Translations under genes and position numbers: made by a program
The notes under the pieces: generated by a model
Seen by the model: only the letters and a program-made list of their open reading frames with translations
The model's database searches: none
What the model was told of the DNA's origin: nothing
Source of the DNA: Gemmatimonadota bacterium
Lineage (GTDB): Bacteria > Gemmatimonadota > Gemmatimonadetes > Gemmatimonadales > GWC2-71-9
Length of the DNA stretch: 11,194 nucleotides
Assembly: GCA_003221075.1 (NCBI GenBank)
Contig: QHUF01000297.1
Coordinates: forward strand, 1-11,194
Direction: 5' to 3'
Part shown: positions 1-7,044 of the stretch, piece by piece
Position numbering within the stretch: position 1 is the stretch's first letter
Layout: every line of letters starts with the position of its first letter

Positions 1-257
1 ATCACGAGATCAGGATGTTTGGCGAGATCGATGTGCGCGAGCGCGTGGCCGCGTTCCCACAGCGAGGTCAGCACGGGCCGGCCGGTGAGCGCTTCGAACG
101 TCACGGGACGCACGAACTCCGCCGCCGCGGCGGTGAGGACCACGTCGACGGTGGCTCCCGCCTCGGTCAGGCGGCGAGCCAGCGTACAGCTTTTATAGCA
201 GGCGATTCCGCCCGACACGCCGAGCACGACGTGGCGGGTGGGGCCGGCCACGGGCAT
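1..257 (-). CDS. coaBC: CoaBC, N-terminal flavoprotein (decarboxylase) part, truncated by window edge
   Basis: The bifunctional CoaBC (Dfp) protein ligates cysteine to 4'-phosphopantothenate and decarboxylates the product to 4'-phosphopantetheine, two cytoplasmic steps of coenzyme A synthesis. Only the first 85 codons of the decarboxylase (CoaC) domain are present. Visible marks are the flavoprotein opening GVSGGIACYKS (residues 13-23), the segment FVRPVTFEALTGRPV (48-62) that matches the family's FVTPLTFxALSG motif, and AHIDLA, whose His75 aligns with the active-site histidine of E. coli Dfp. The ATG at 257 shares one base with the rpoZ stop (TGATG), which supports both the start and co-translation. 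Order gmk-rpoZ-coaBC is common in bacteria. The CoaB ligase domain should follow beyond the left edge; whether it is fused cannot be seen here. Confidence 0.92.
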   Translation of the reverse strand, partial: MPVAGPTRHVVLGVSGGIACYKSCTLARRLTEAGATVDVVLTAAAAEFVRPVTFEALTGRPVLTSLWERGHALAHIDLAKHPDLV

Positions 258-472
258 CAGGTTTCCTGCGAGCGCCGCCGCCGCACCAGGCGGTACTTGA
301 GGCCGCCGCGGACGAGCTCGTCGAACGCCCGCGTGGTGAGCTTCTCCTCCCAGTCCACCGAGCGATCGCGCGGGAAATCATTCACAAAGCGCGCGAACTT
401 GGCGGCCACGAGGACCCCCAGATATTTGTTCTGCGTCTGCCCTGCGACTTCTGCCGGTGTCACGATCCGCAT
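257..472 (-). CDS. rpoZ: DNA-directed RNA polymerase omega subunit
   Basis: A 71-residue protein whose size, sequence and position fit RNA polymerase omega, the small subunit that binds beta' and helps core enzyme assembly. The segment NKYLGVLVAAKFARFVN (residues 15-31) matches the conserved omega helix (R/KY-x-LVxxAAKRAR-like), and EKLTTRAFDELVRGGLKYRL (43-62) matches the following EKPVTxALEEIxxGK-like region. The C-terminus is basic. The gene starts only 3 bases after the gmk stop, with a weak AAGG-type ribosome site inside the gmk end, and its stop overlaps the coaBC start by one base. Sequence divergence from textbook omega is moderate, so the call rests partly on synteny with gmk and coaBC. 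Confidence 0.88.
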   Translation of the reverse strand: MRIVTPAEVAGQTQNKYLGVLVAAKFARFVNDFPRDRSVDWEEKLTTRAFDELVRGGLKYRLVRRRRSQET

Positions 473-475
473 TGT

Positions 476-1114
476 TCAACCTTTCTGTTGTTCGGACTTT
501 AGCTGTTTCAAATAACTGTTGAGCCAGGCAATGTCATGTCTGTCGCGAACGACCGTCCCCGCACGGTCTTCCACTGCTTTCACAACCGCCCGCACCGCTT
601 CCTGAAGATCGTCGTTTCTGATCCAGCGCTGAAACTCGGTCGCCTGTCCTATCTCGTATGTCGCGCGTTCCAACCGCTGCTGGATCTGTTCGGGTGTTTC
701 ACTCCCGCGCTCGACCAGTCGTCGAATGAGGACTCGCGGATCGCTGGGCAGTATGAAGATCGTCAGTACGTTTGGATCCAGCTTCCTGACCTGCTCAGCA
801 CCCTGCACTTCAATATCCAGTAGTACATGACGCCCTGAATCGAGAATCTGTTGGACGTCACTCTTGAGCGTGCCGTACAGCTCTCCGCCATACTGGGCAT
901 GCTCGAGAAACTTCCCGTGATTCACGCCCTTGAGAAACTCGTCCGGCTTCCAAAAGTAGTAGTCGACGCCTTCCGTTTCACCGCTCCTGGGCTTTCGCGT
1001 GGTAGCCGACACGGAGAATCCAAATCGATCCGGATACTGCTCCCGCACCGTTTTGGCGATCGTCGTCTTGCCGCCACCCGATGGCGCAGACAAGACGACT
1101 ATTCGCGGGGTCAC
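476..1114 (-). CDS. gmk: Guanylate kinase
   Basis: Guanylate kinase phosphorylates GMP to GDP with ATP in the cytoplasm, for nucleotide supply and cyclic-GMP/(p)ppGpp metabolism. The 212-residue protein is the usual family length. It shows the P-loop SAPSGGGKTT (residues 9-18, Lys16 and Thr17), the GMP-binding block SATTRKPRSGETEGVDYYF (36-54), the LYGT motif, the DIEVQGA strand and the lid region LIRRLVERGSETPEQIQQRL. The P-loop reads GGGKTT instead of the common GAGKST, a conservative change. The start is GTG at 1114; it overlaps the yicC stop in a GTGA, so translation is probably coupled. A charged tail of about 25 residues follows the kinase core, ending in Gln/Lys-rich sequence. yicC-gmk-rpoZ is a widely conserved order. 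Confidence 0.97.
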   Translation of the reverse strand: MTPRIVVLSAPSGGGKTTIAKTVREQYPDRFGFSVSATTRKPRSGETEGVDYYFWKPDEFLKGVNHGKFLEHAQYGGELYGTLKSDVQQILDSGRHVLLDIEVQGAEQVRKLDPNVLTIFILPSDPRVLIRRLVERGSETPEQIQQRLERATYEIGQATEFQRWIRNDDLQEAVRAVVKAVEDRAGTVVRDRHDIAWLNSYLKQLKSEQQKG

Positions 1115-1989
1115 TCCAGGTTCTCCAGCTGCTCCCGGAACTTCTCGAGGTCTCCCTTCATCGCGATCACCGTCTGGGTGATGCGCGCGTCGTTTGCCTT
1201 CGAGCCCATCGTGTTGACCTCGCGCAGCAGCTCCTGCGCCAGGAACCCGAGCTGCTTCCCCACCGCTTGATCGGACCGCAGCGCGGCCCGGGCCGCGGCC
1301 ACGTGCGCCCGAAACCGCACCAACTCCTCCGTGATGTCCACCCGATCGGCCAGCAACGCGATCTCGAGCGCCAGACGCTGCTCATCGACGGTCGTCTGCG
1401 CCGTCAGCTCCGCCACCGCCCGCTTCAGGCGCTCGTGCTCCGCCGTCAGCCGAGCCGGCGCCTGCTCTTCGATGATCCGCGCCGCCGCTTCGAGCGCGTC
1501 GAGGCGGCCGTTCAACTCCGTGGCCAACGCCTGCCCTTCCCGCTCCCGCATCGCCACGACGTCGCGGGCGGCCCGCTCGACAATCGGCTGCACATCCGCC
1601 CATTGCACCGGCTGCTCGCTGGCGCCATTCGAGGCGGTCAAGACGTCGGGCTGGCGCGCGACAAACGCGAGGTCGACTGAACCCTTCAGCTTCAGCTTCT
1701 TCTTGAGCTGCTGCGCCGCGGCCACGACCTGCTTCGCCCGCGACAGGTCTATCGTGACTTCCCGCTCGGGACCGGGCATGTCGACCCAGCGCGCCGTGAC
1801 CGTCACGTGGCCGCGCTCGAGCAGCTGGCGCAGCCGCTCGCGCATTTCGATCTCCACGCCAGCCAAATCCGCCGGCAGCTTCAGCTGCGGGTTGAAATAG
1901 CGGTGGTTGACGGTGCGGATTTCAATTCGCAACCGTCCGCGGAGCACCCGATCTTCGGCCGAACCGAAGCCCGTCATACTGCGCGGCAC
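1111..1989 (-). CDS. yicC: YicC/YloC family endoribonuclease
   Basis: The 292-residue protein is full length for the YicC/YloC family, cytoplasmic proteins shown in E. coli and Bacillus to act as RNA endonucleases. The N-terminal YicC domain covers roughly residues 1-155, with the hallmark opening SMTGFGSAE, the NHRYF motif (28-32) and MREREGQAL (147-155). A Glu/Ala-rich, probably coiled-coil, helical middle follows. The C-terminal DUF1732 domain (about 205-292) contains VDITEELVRFRAHV and the conserved block GKQLGFLAQELLREVNTMGS (244-263). The GTG at 1989 was chosen because it puts the SMTGFG motif at residue 4 as in relatives; ATG at 1977 is the alternative. No clear Shine-Dalgarno is visible. 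The stop overlaps the gmk start by 4 bases. Confidence 0.95.
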   Translation of the reverse strand: MPRSMTGFGSAEDRVLRGRLRIEIRTVNHRYFNPQLKLPADLAGVEIEMRERLRQLLERGHVTVTARWVDMPGPEREVTIDLSRAKQVVAAAQQLKKKLKLKGSVDLAFVARQPDVLTASNGASEQPVQWADVQPIVERAARDVVAMREREGQALATELNGRLDALEAAARIIEEQAPARLTAEHERLKRAVAELTAQTTVDEQRLALEIALLADRVDITEELVRFRAHVAAARAALRSDQAVGKQLGFLAQELLREVNTMGSKANDARITQTVIAMKGDLEKFREQLENLE

Positions 1990-2014
1990 AGGGCGTTAAA
2001 TGTAGTCGGGTGTG

Positions 2015-3796
2015 CTAGTTAGTGAAGAACCACCGCGCACCGTACTGCTGCGCGCTCTTGGGGTAGCCCAGCCCGGTCACGTAGCTCGAACGCATGATGT
2101 TGATGTTCGTGACGCTCCAGAAGAGCGTAACCCCGGCGAGCTGCATCTCGAGGTTCGTATCGACAAAGCTCGATCCGGTGATCCCCAGCTGCGCACCGGT
2201 GGTGTCGAGGCCGCCGAACGCCGACCGGCTCCACGATTCCATGGCGACCTCGCCGCGCAGCGCGAAGATCCCGCTCTTGAAGACGCGCCAGAACTTGGAG
2301 TAGAACGTGAGCGAGATACGCCCGTGGCGCGGCGGCTCAAAGTCTCCACCGCCGAGCACGGGATCGAAGAACCAGCCGGTCAGGGTAACTCCGGGGACGA
2401 TGTGCAGCGTGGCATGTGCCGCGACGAACTCGGTGAGGGGCGTGGGACTCAACGAATCCACGCTCTTGATCCCCTGCGCGAAACCGAGCGGCGCGAAGGG
2501 ATCGCGCCGGCCACGGCCCACCTCGAATGTGAGCAGGCGGTTCTCGAAGCGCAGCCAGGCCGCGACGTCCAACGTGCGATGCATCGCGTCCGTGGTCACG
2601 AGTGGAGCCTCCGCATCCTCTTGCCAGGATGCCTCCGCCCGTGCCGAGAACCCGAGCGGCAACGCGAGTCCGGCGGTTCCATAGGTCCGCCATCCGTATC
2701 GATTGCCGGTGTAGAAGCTTTGACGGAAGGATCCAGCAAGTGTGATGGGCGAGAGTGGCATCCACCCCGCGCGCGCCTCGAACTGCTGTGGTGCCCCGGC
2801 GGCACCGAACCGCGCGACTCCCGAAACCGTCGCGGTGCGCCACGTCTGACTCGCTTCGAGGTTGGCGAAGGAGACCGTGCGGCGCGTGACCAGTGTGTCG
2901 TGACCGATGCCGCTCGTCCCCAGGGATGCCGTCAGCCGCCAACCCAGACCGTCATCCCGTTCCGCGACAAAGAGGCGCAGCAGCTTGTCGCGGCGATCCT
3001 GGCGCCAGCCGTCCACGCGGTTGTCGCTCGCGGTGGCGCGATGCCAGCTCGAGCTCGACACCTGGAACGATGCGCCCACGCGTCCTCCGGGCGGCACGTA
3101 ATCGGCCTTGACCCAGATATCGCTCGTCCCGAACGGCGGGGTTGTGACGCCAGGTGAGCTGGTGCCGATGCTGGCCCAGTCGGCAAGTAGCGAGACCCCA
3201 AACCCGGAACGAGTACGTGTGGCGTAGCCCGCCCGGTAATCCGCGATGTCTGTCTGTCCGGAGACAACGCCAACTTGCGTGCGCGGCGCCGTCGGACGGT
3301 GTTGCGTTGTGACGAGGTACACCCGGAGCGACGCGGGAAGCACGATGACATCCACGCGCTCGATCGGTCCGAGCGGGATCCGCGCCGGATCGAGATAGAC
3401 CGAGTCGCGGCCCAGCGGTAACATCGGCACCCCATCCCAATACAATTCGAGCGACGCGGGCCCGCGGCCGCCGTACAAGACGATCTCCGGCTCCCCGTAC
3501 CAGCCGCCGCGCGCCACGTAGACTCCGGGGATGTGAGCGAGCAGATCACTCAACGAGCGCGCGCTCGAGAGGAGAACCGAGTCGAGTGTGAACGTGTAGC
3601 GGGCGCCCTGGGGAAACGGACCGGGCAGGATCGGCGGCTCAAACGTCGGGAGCAACGCGGGCATCGTGTCGCGAGCCGTGGTGTCCCGTGCCGACGTATC
3701 TCGTGCCGTCGTGGCTCGGCCCGTGGTATCGACTTGGGCAGAGAGGGCCGCAGGCAGCAGGGCGAGGACGAGGAGTCCCGCCCGCGCAGGAATCAA
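2015..3796 (-). CDS. Outer-membrane protein with TonB-receptor-type plug domain
   Basis: This encodes a 593-residue secreted protein that looks like a small relative of TonB-dependent receptors. Residues 1-20 form a signal peptide (MIPARAG, hydrophobic LLVLALLPAAL, cleavage after SA before Gln21). A three-unit ARDT repeat linker follows (30-44). The plug-like domain spans about 65-165, with LSDLLAHIPGVYV (82-94), YGGRGPASLELYWDGVPM (108-125) and ARIPLGPIERVDVI (138-151). The usual end of a plug (PASxxYG...GGVINI) is replaced by LPASLRVYLVTTQHR. From about 170 on, alternating beta segments end in GARWFFTN, as expected for a barrel. No TonB box is evident, so TonB dependence and substrate are unknown. 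The start is TTG at 3796: it overlaps the pepA stop in a TTGA and directly precedes the signal peptide. An open frame continues upstream to 4039 but is pepA shadow. Confidence 0.85.
   Translation of the reverse strand: MIPARAGLLVLALLPAALSAQVDTTGRATTARDTSARDTTARDTMPALLPTFEPPILPGPFPQGARYTFTLDSVLLSSARSLSDLLAHIPGVYVARGGWYGEPEIVLYGGRGPASLELYWDGVPMLPLGRDSVYLDPARIPLGPIERVDVIVLPASLRVYLVTTQHRPTAPRTQVGVVSGQTDIADYRAGYATRTRSGFGVSLLADWASIGTSSPGVTTPPFGTSDIWVKADYVPPGGRVGASFQVSSSSWHRATASDNRVDGWRQDRRDKLLRLFVAERDDGLGWRLTASLGTSGIGHDTLVTRRTVSFANLEASQTWRTATVSGVARFGAAGAPQQFEARAGWMPLSPITLAGSFRQSFYTGNRYGWRTYGTAGLALPLGFSARAEASWQEDAEAPLVTTDAMHRTLDVAAWLRFENRLLTFEVGRGRRDPFAPLGFAQGIKSVDSLSPTPLTEFVAAHATLHIVPGVTLTGWFFDPVLGGGDFEPPRHGRISLTFYSKFWRVFKSGIFALRGEVAMESWSRSAFGGLDTTGAQLGITGSSFVDTNLEMQLAGVTLFWSVTNINIMRSSYVTGLGYPKSAQQYGARWFFTN
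3665..3709 (-). repeat. 15-bp tandem coding repeat, three units (T/S-A-R-D-T)
   Basis: Three consecutive 15-base units in the outer-membrane protein gene encode TARDT, SARDT and TARDT (residues 30-44), preceded by a degenerate unit TGRAT. The third positions of the codons differ between units, so the repeat is kept at protein level more than at DNA level. It lies just after the signal peptide and before the plug-like domain, as a probable flexible periplasmic linker. Confidence 0.75.
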
Positions 3797-5253
3797 GCGC
3801 CGGCGCGTTTGAGCAGAAACTCCGTGAACAACCGGACGCCAATGCCTGTCGGCCCCTTCGCGTGGCTGGCGGATTCTCCTTCGAGGTACGCGGTTCCGGC
3901 GATGTCGAGATGCACCCACGGGAAGCTGTCCACGAACTCGCGCAGGAACCAGGCGCCGGCGATCGTGCCGGCGGAGCGGCCGCCGGAATTCTTGACGTCC
4001 GCCACGTCCGACTTGAGCAGCTCTCGGTACTCCTCCCACAACGGCAGCGGCCAGCAGCGCTCGCCGGCGCGTTCGCCCGCGTCGCGCACCTCCGCGAGCA
4101 ACCCCTCATCATTGCCGAGCATGCCGATGGCGTGATGGCCGAGCGCAATCACGACCGCGCCCGTCAACGTGGCTGCGTCGATCGCGGCGACCGGCTTGAA
4201 CCGCCGAGCATACGAAAGGGCGTCGCAGAGAATGAGGCGCCCTTCCGCGTCGGTGTTGATGATCTCGATCGTCTTGCCGAGATGGCTCTTGACGACGTCC
4301 CCGGGCTTGATCGCGGTGCCCGAGGGAAGGTTTTCCGTCGCGGGGATCAGCCCCACCACATTGATCTTTGGCTTGAGGCGCCCCAACACCTCGAACGTGC
4401 CCAGCACGGCGGTGGCGCCGGATTTGTCGAACTTCATGTCCTCCATGTTCGACGCCGGCTTGATCGAGATGCCGCCGGAATCGAACGTCACGCCCTTGCC
4501 AATCAAGGCTACGGGAGCGCCTGACCCTCCCGCGTACTCCAGCACGATAAACCGCGGCTCCTCGGCACTTCCTTGCGCGACGGCGAGCAGCGCGCCCATC
4601 CCTTCCTTCTTTATCTGCGCCTTGTCCAGGATGGTCGCCTTGAATCCGTGCGCCGTTGCCAGCTTGCGAGCCTCTTCGGCGAGGTAGCTGGGCGTGCAGA
4701 CATTTCCCGGCTGCATCTGCAGATTGCGCGTGAAGAGATAGCCGGCCGCGATGGCGTCGCCGACGCGGCGCCCCACCTCCGCCGCGGTCTTGTCCCCGGG
4801 GTCGATCACCAGCTCGACGGACTCGAGGTCCGGCTTGGGGTCCTCCGGCTGCTTTTTGAGCTCGGTGAATTGCCAGCCGCCCTGCGCCGCGCCCTCGATC
4901 AGAACCTGCGTCAGCTCGGCGGCGCCGAGACTGCCGCGGGCCTCTTTCGTGACAGCCAGGGAGAACGTCGTCGTCCCCAGGCTGCGGGCGCGCTTAGCCG
5001 CGATCGCCGCGGCGCGGCGGACCGCACTCCGCGTGATCTCGCCCGCTTTTCCGACACTCACGAGCAGGATCCGCTGCGCCTTGCCGCTGCCGTAGACGAG
5101 GAGGGTCTCGTCTTTCTTTCCCTTATAGTCGCCCGTGGCGACCGCGCGCTGGACATCGGGACCGATCGCTGCCGTTGATCCCTGGGTAACGAGCACCGCG
5201 AGCAGCGGCGTCTCAACGCTCCCGAGCGGCTTGGTCGAGATGAGAGTTTTCAT
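3793..5253 (-). CDS. pepA: Leucyl aminopeptidase (M17 cytosol aminopeptidase)
   Basis: A cytoplasmic di-metal exopeptidase that removes N-terminal amino acids, preferring Leu, from peptides. The 486-residue length fits the M17 family. The N-terminal regulatory/hexamer domain covers about 1-165 and the catalytic domain the rest. All active-site residues are present: Lys253 and Asp258 in GKGVTFDSGG, catalytic Lys265, Asp276 in MKFDKSG, and Asp335, Glu337 and Arg339 in the family signature NTDAEGRL. Each sits exactly 17 positions before its E. coli PepA counterpart. E. coli PepA also binds DNA; nothing here shows whether this one does. The ATG at 5253 overlaps the icd stop by 4 bases (ATGA) and the stop overlaps the TTG start of the next gene by 4. 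No Shine-Dalgarno is seen, consistent with coupled translation. Confidence 0.97.
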   Translation of the reverse strand: MKTLISTKPLGSVETPLLAVLVTQGSTAAIGPDVQRAVATGDYKGKKDETLLVYGSGKAQRILLVSVGKAGEITRSAVRRAAAIAAKRARSLGTTTFSLAVTKEARGSLGAAELTQVLIEGAAQGGWQFTELKKQPEDPKPDLESVELVIDPGDKTAAEVGRRVGDAIAAGYLFTRNLQMQPGNVCTPSYLAEEARKLATAHGFKATILDKAQIKKEGMGALLAVAQGSAEEPRFIVLEYAGGSGAPVALIGKGVTFDSGGISIKPASNMEDMKFDKSGATAVLGTFEVLGRLKPKINVVGLIPATENLPSGTAIKPGDVVKSHLGKTIEIINTDAEGRLILCDALSYARRFKPVAAIDAATLTGAVVIALGHHAIGMLGNDEGLLAEVRDAGERAGERCWPLPLWEEYRELLKSDVADVKNSGGRSAGTIAGAWFLREFVDSFPWVHLDIAGTAYLEGESASHAKGPTGIGVRLFTEFLLKRAGA

Positions 5254-6491
5254 GCCAGGTGCTGGATGATGGCGTCGGCGAACGCGGAGGTCGAGACCTC
5301 AGTTGCCCCGGGCATTTGGCGCGCGAGGTCGTACGTGACATGCTTCGATGCGATGGCTCCCTCCAGCCCGCGCACGATGGCGCGCGCCACCTCGTCCCAG
5401 CCCATCTCCTCGAACATCATCACCCCGGAGAGAATCACGCTGCTGGGATTGACCTTGTCCTGGCCGGCGTACTTCGGAGCCGTGCCGTGCGTCGCTTCGT
5501 ACACGGCGTAGCCATCACCGACGTTGCCGCCCGGCGCGAGACCGAGCCCGCCGACCTGCGCAGCCGCTGCGTCCGACAGGTAGTCGCCGTTGAGGTTGGG
5601 CGCCGCGATGACAGAGTACTCGTCGGGCCGCAGCACGAGCTGCTGAAACATCGCGTCGGCGATGCGGTCCTTGATGACGAGCTTGCCGGCATCCTCTTTC
5701 CGCTTTCCGCCCTCAGCTTCGGTCACGGTCTGGTCACCGAAGCGCTCTTTCGCGATTTCGTATCCCCAATCGCGGAAGCCGCCTTCGGTGAACTTCATGA
5801 TGTTGCCCTTATGGACGAGCGTCACGGATGGACGCTTGCGCTTGAGAGCGTGTTGAATCGCTTTGACCACGAGTCGCTGCGAGCCGAATTTCGACATCGG
5901 CTTGATGCCGATGGCGCTCTTCTCGCGGATCTTCGCGCCGAAGCGGCGCTGGAGGAATTCGATGACCGCATCGGCCTCGGGACTCTCGGCTTTGTATTCG
6001 ATGCCCGCGTAGACGTCCTCGATGTTCTCCCGGAAAATGACGACGTCCAGCTTGCCGGGCTGCTTCACGGGCGCCGGCACGCCCGCGATGTAGCGGACAG
6101 GCCGGATGCACGCGTACAGATCGAGCATCTGGCGCAGCGCGACGTTGAGCGAGCGGATCCCGCCGCCGACCGGGGTTGTGAGCGGACCCTTGATCGCGAT
6201 GCGATGCTCGCGAATCATGCCGAGGGTTTCGTCAGGCAGCCAGTTGCCGTTCTGGTTGAACGATTTTTCGCCGGCTAACACCTCGTGCCACACGATGCTC
6301 CGCTTGCCGCCCGACGTTTTGGCCACCGCCGCATCGAAGACTTTGGCCGATGCCCGCCAGATGTCGGGACCTGTGCCGTCGCCTTCGATGAAGGGAATGA
6401 TGGGATGGTCGGGGACGATCCAGTGTCCGTCCCGGTATTCGATTTTGGCGCCGACGGCGCCGCCGCGGCGGCCTGCAATCTGTGTTGGCAT
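5250..6491 (-). CDS. icd: NADP-dependent isocitrate dehydrogenase
   Basis: Catalyses oxidative decarboxylation of isocitrate to 2-oxoglutarate in the TCA cycle, with NADP as electron acceptor. The 413-residue protein aligns nearly end to end with E. coli Icd (416). Substrate residues are visible: Ser114 and Asn116 in GGGIRSLNVALR, Arg120, Arg130, Arg154, Tyr161 and Lys228. Metal-binding Asp279, Asp303 and Asp307 are also present. NADP specificity is indicated by Lys340, Tyr341 and Val347 in APKYAGQDKV and by Tyr387 and Arg391, matching the E. coli 2'-phosphate contacts. Ser114 is the position phosphorylated by AceK in enteric bacteria; no aceK is in view. It is the first gene of the minus-strand block, with ATG at 6491 and only a weak GGGG ribosome site. 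Its stop overlaps the pepA start. Confidence 0.97.
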   Translation of the reverse strand: MPTQIAGRRGGAVGAKIEYRDGHWIVPDHPIIPFIEGDGTGPDIWRASAKVFDAAVAKTSGGKRSIVWHEVLAGEKSFNQNGNWLPDETLGMIREHRIAIKGPLTTPVGGGIRSLNVALRQMLDLYACIRPVRYIAGVPAPVKQPGKLDVVIFRENIEDVYAGIEYKAESPEADAVIEFLQRRFGAKIREKSAIGIKPMSKFGSQRLVVKAIQHALKRKRPSVTLVHKGNIMKFTEGGFRDWGYEIAKERFGDQTVTEAEGGKRKEDAGKLVIKDRIADAMFQQLVLRPDEYSVIAAPNLNGDYLSDAAAAQVGGLGLAPGGNVGDGYAVYEATHGTAPKYAGQDKVNPSSVILSGVMMFEEMGWDEVARAIVRGLEGAIASKHVTYDLARQMPGATEVSTSAFADAIIQHLA

Positions 6492-6542
6492 GGCCCCAGT
6501 TTACCACAAAAAGGTGACCTGAGGGAACCGCGCCAGGTATTA

Positions 6543-6560
6543 ATTGGTACACAACCCAAT
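6543..6560. promoter_or_regulatory. ATTGG-N8-CCAAT dyad in divergent upstream region
   Basis: The 106-base gap between icd (leftward) and the lipoprotein gene (rightward) contains ATTGG at 6543-6547 and its inverse CCAAT at 6556-6560, in the only AT-rich patch of the gap. Such a dyad could be an operator or lie within a promoter. No convincing -35/-10 pair could be fixed on either strand, so this is a position marker rather than a called site. Confidence 0.25.
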
Positions 6561-6586
6561 AATCATTGCGGATGGGACATTCCGTC

Positions 6587-6592
6587 AGGAGG
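6587..6592 (+). promoter_or_regulatory. Shine-Dalgarno AGGAGG of the Ig-like lipoprotein gene
   Basis: A perfect AGGAGG lies 5 bases before the ATG at 6598. It decides the start of this gene over the in-frame TTG at 6544, which has no ribosome site and would place 18 extra residues before the lipoprotein signal. Confidence 0.8.
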
Positions 6593-6597
6593 TCGCG

Positions 6598-7044
6598 ATG
6601 CGCATTCCACACGCGAACGTCATCGGAGCCCTGCTTCTCCTGGTCGCCGGTGGCTGCATGGGCGGCACTGGCTCCGGCCTGGTCGGTATTTGCTGTGGCA
6701 ATGGCGGCAACGGCAGCAACACGGCGCCGGTTCTGGGATTCTTTGTCCAGCCAAACACCTCGAACGTAGGTCGGGTCATCACGCCGGCGGTCGAAGTCGT
6801 GGTACGCGACACACTGGGCAATATCAACAGCTCGTTCACCGGACCCATCACGATTGGGTTCGGGTCCAACCCCACTGGCGCGAACTTGAGCGGGACGACC
6901 GTGGTACCAACCGTCAACGGCATCGCAAGCTTCGGCAACCTCGCCATCGATAGAGCCGGGACCTACACGTTGCAGGCCAGCGCCAGTGGCGCCGCGGCGA
7001 CAACGAGCGGGGCGTTTTCGATTACGACCGTCACCGAACCCTGA
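6598..7044 (+). CDS. Small lipoprotein with a single bacterial Ig-like domain
   Basis: A 148-residue protein of unknown function. Residues 1-19 are a lipoprotein-type signal peptide with a hydrophobic core IGALLLLVA and Cys20 as the predicted lipidation site; the lipobox AGGC is not ideal, lacking Leu at -3. A Gly/Asn/Ser-rich linker with a Cys32-Cys33 pair follows (21-44). Residues about 46-144 form one beta-sandwich repeat of the kind found in many copies in bacterial surface proteins: FFVQPNT...ITPAVEVVVRDTLGN, TGPITIGFGSNPTG, LSGTTVVPTVNGIASFGNLA, GTYTLQASASG and a final strand. Here it occurs alone, so the protein is probably a small envelope-anchored binding or structural unit. It is divergent from icd and convergent with the propeller gene. 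Gene call is firm, function is not. Confidence 0.78.
   Translation: MRIPHANVIGALLLLVAGGCMGGTGSGLVGICCGNGGNGSNTAPVLGFFVQPNTSNVGRVITPAVEVVVRDTLGNINSSFTGPITIGFGSNPTGANLSGTTVVPTVNGIASFGNLAIDRAGTYTLQASASGAAATTSGAFSITTVTEP

Noticed and set aside
2012..3157. Plus-strand open frame of 381 codons
   Set aside because: It lies wholly antisense to the outer-membrane protein gene; the product is Arg/Glu/Gly-rich with no domain, signal or ribosome site, as expected from GC-rich codon bias.
3797..4039. N-terminal extension of the outer-membrane protein frame
   Set aside because: The extension is Arg-rich shadow of pepA, and it would put the signal peptide 81 residues inside the protein; the TTG at 3796 overlapping the pepA stop explains the gene better.
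5259..6278. Plus-strand open frame of 339 codons opposite icd
   Set aside because: Antisense to a clearly conserved enzyme; composition is rich in Arg, Asp, Val and Ala and shows no family motif.
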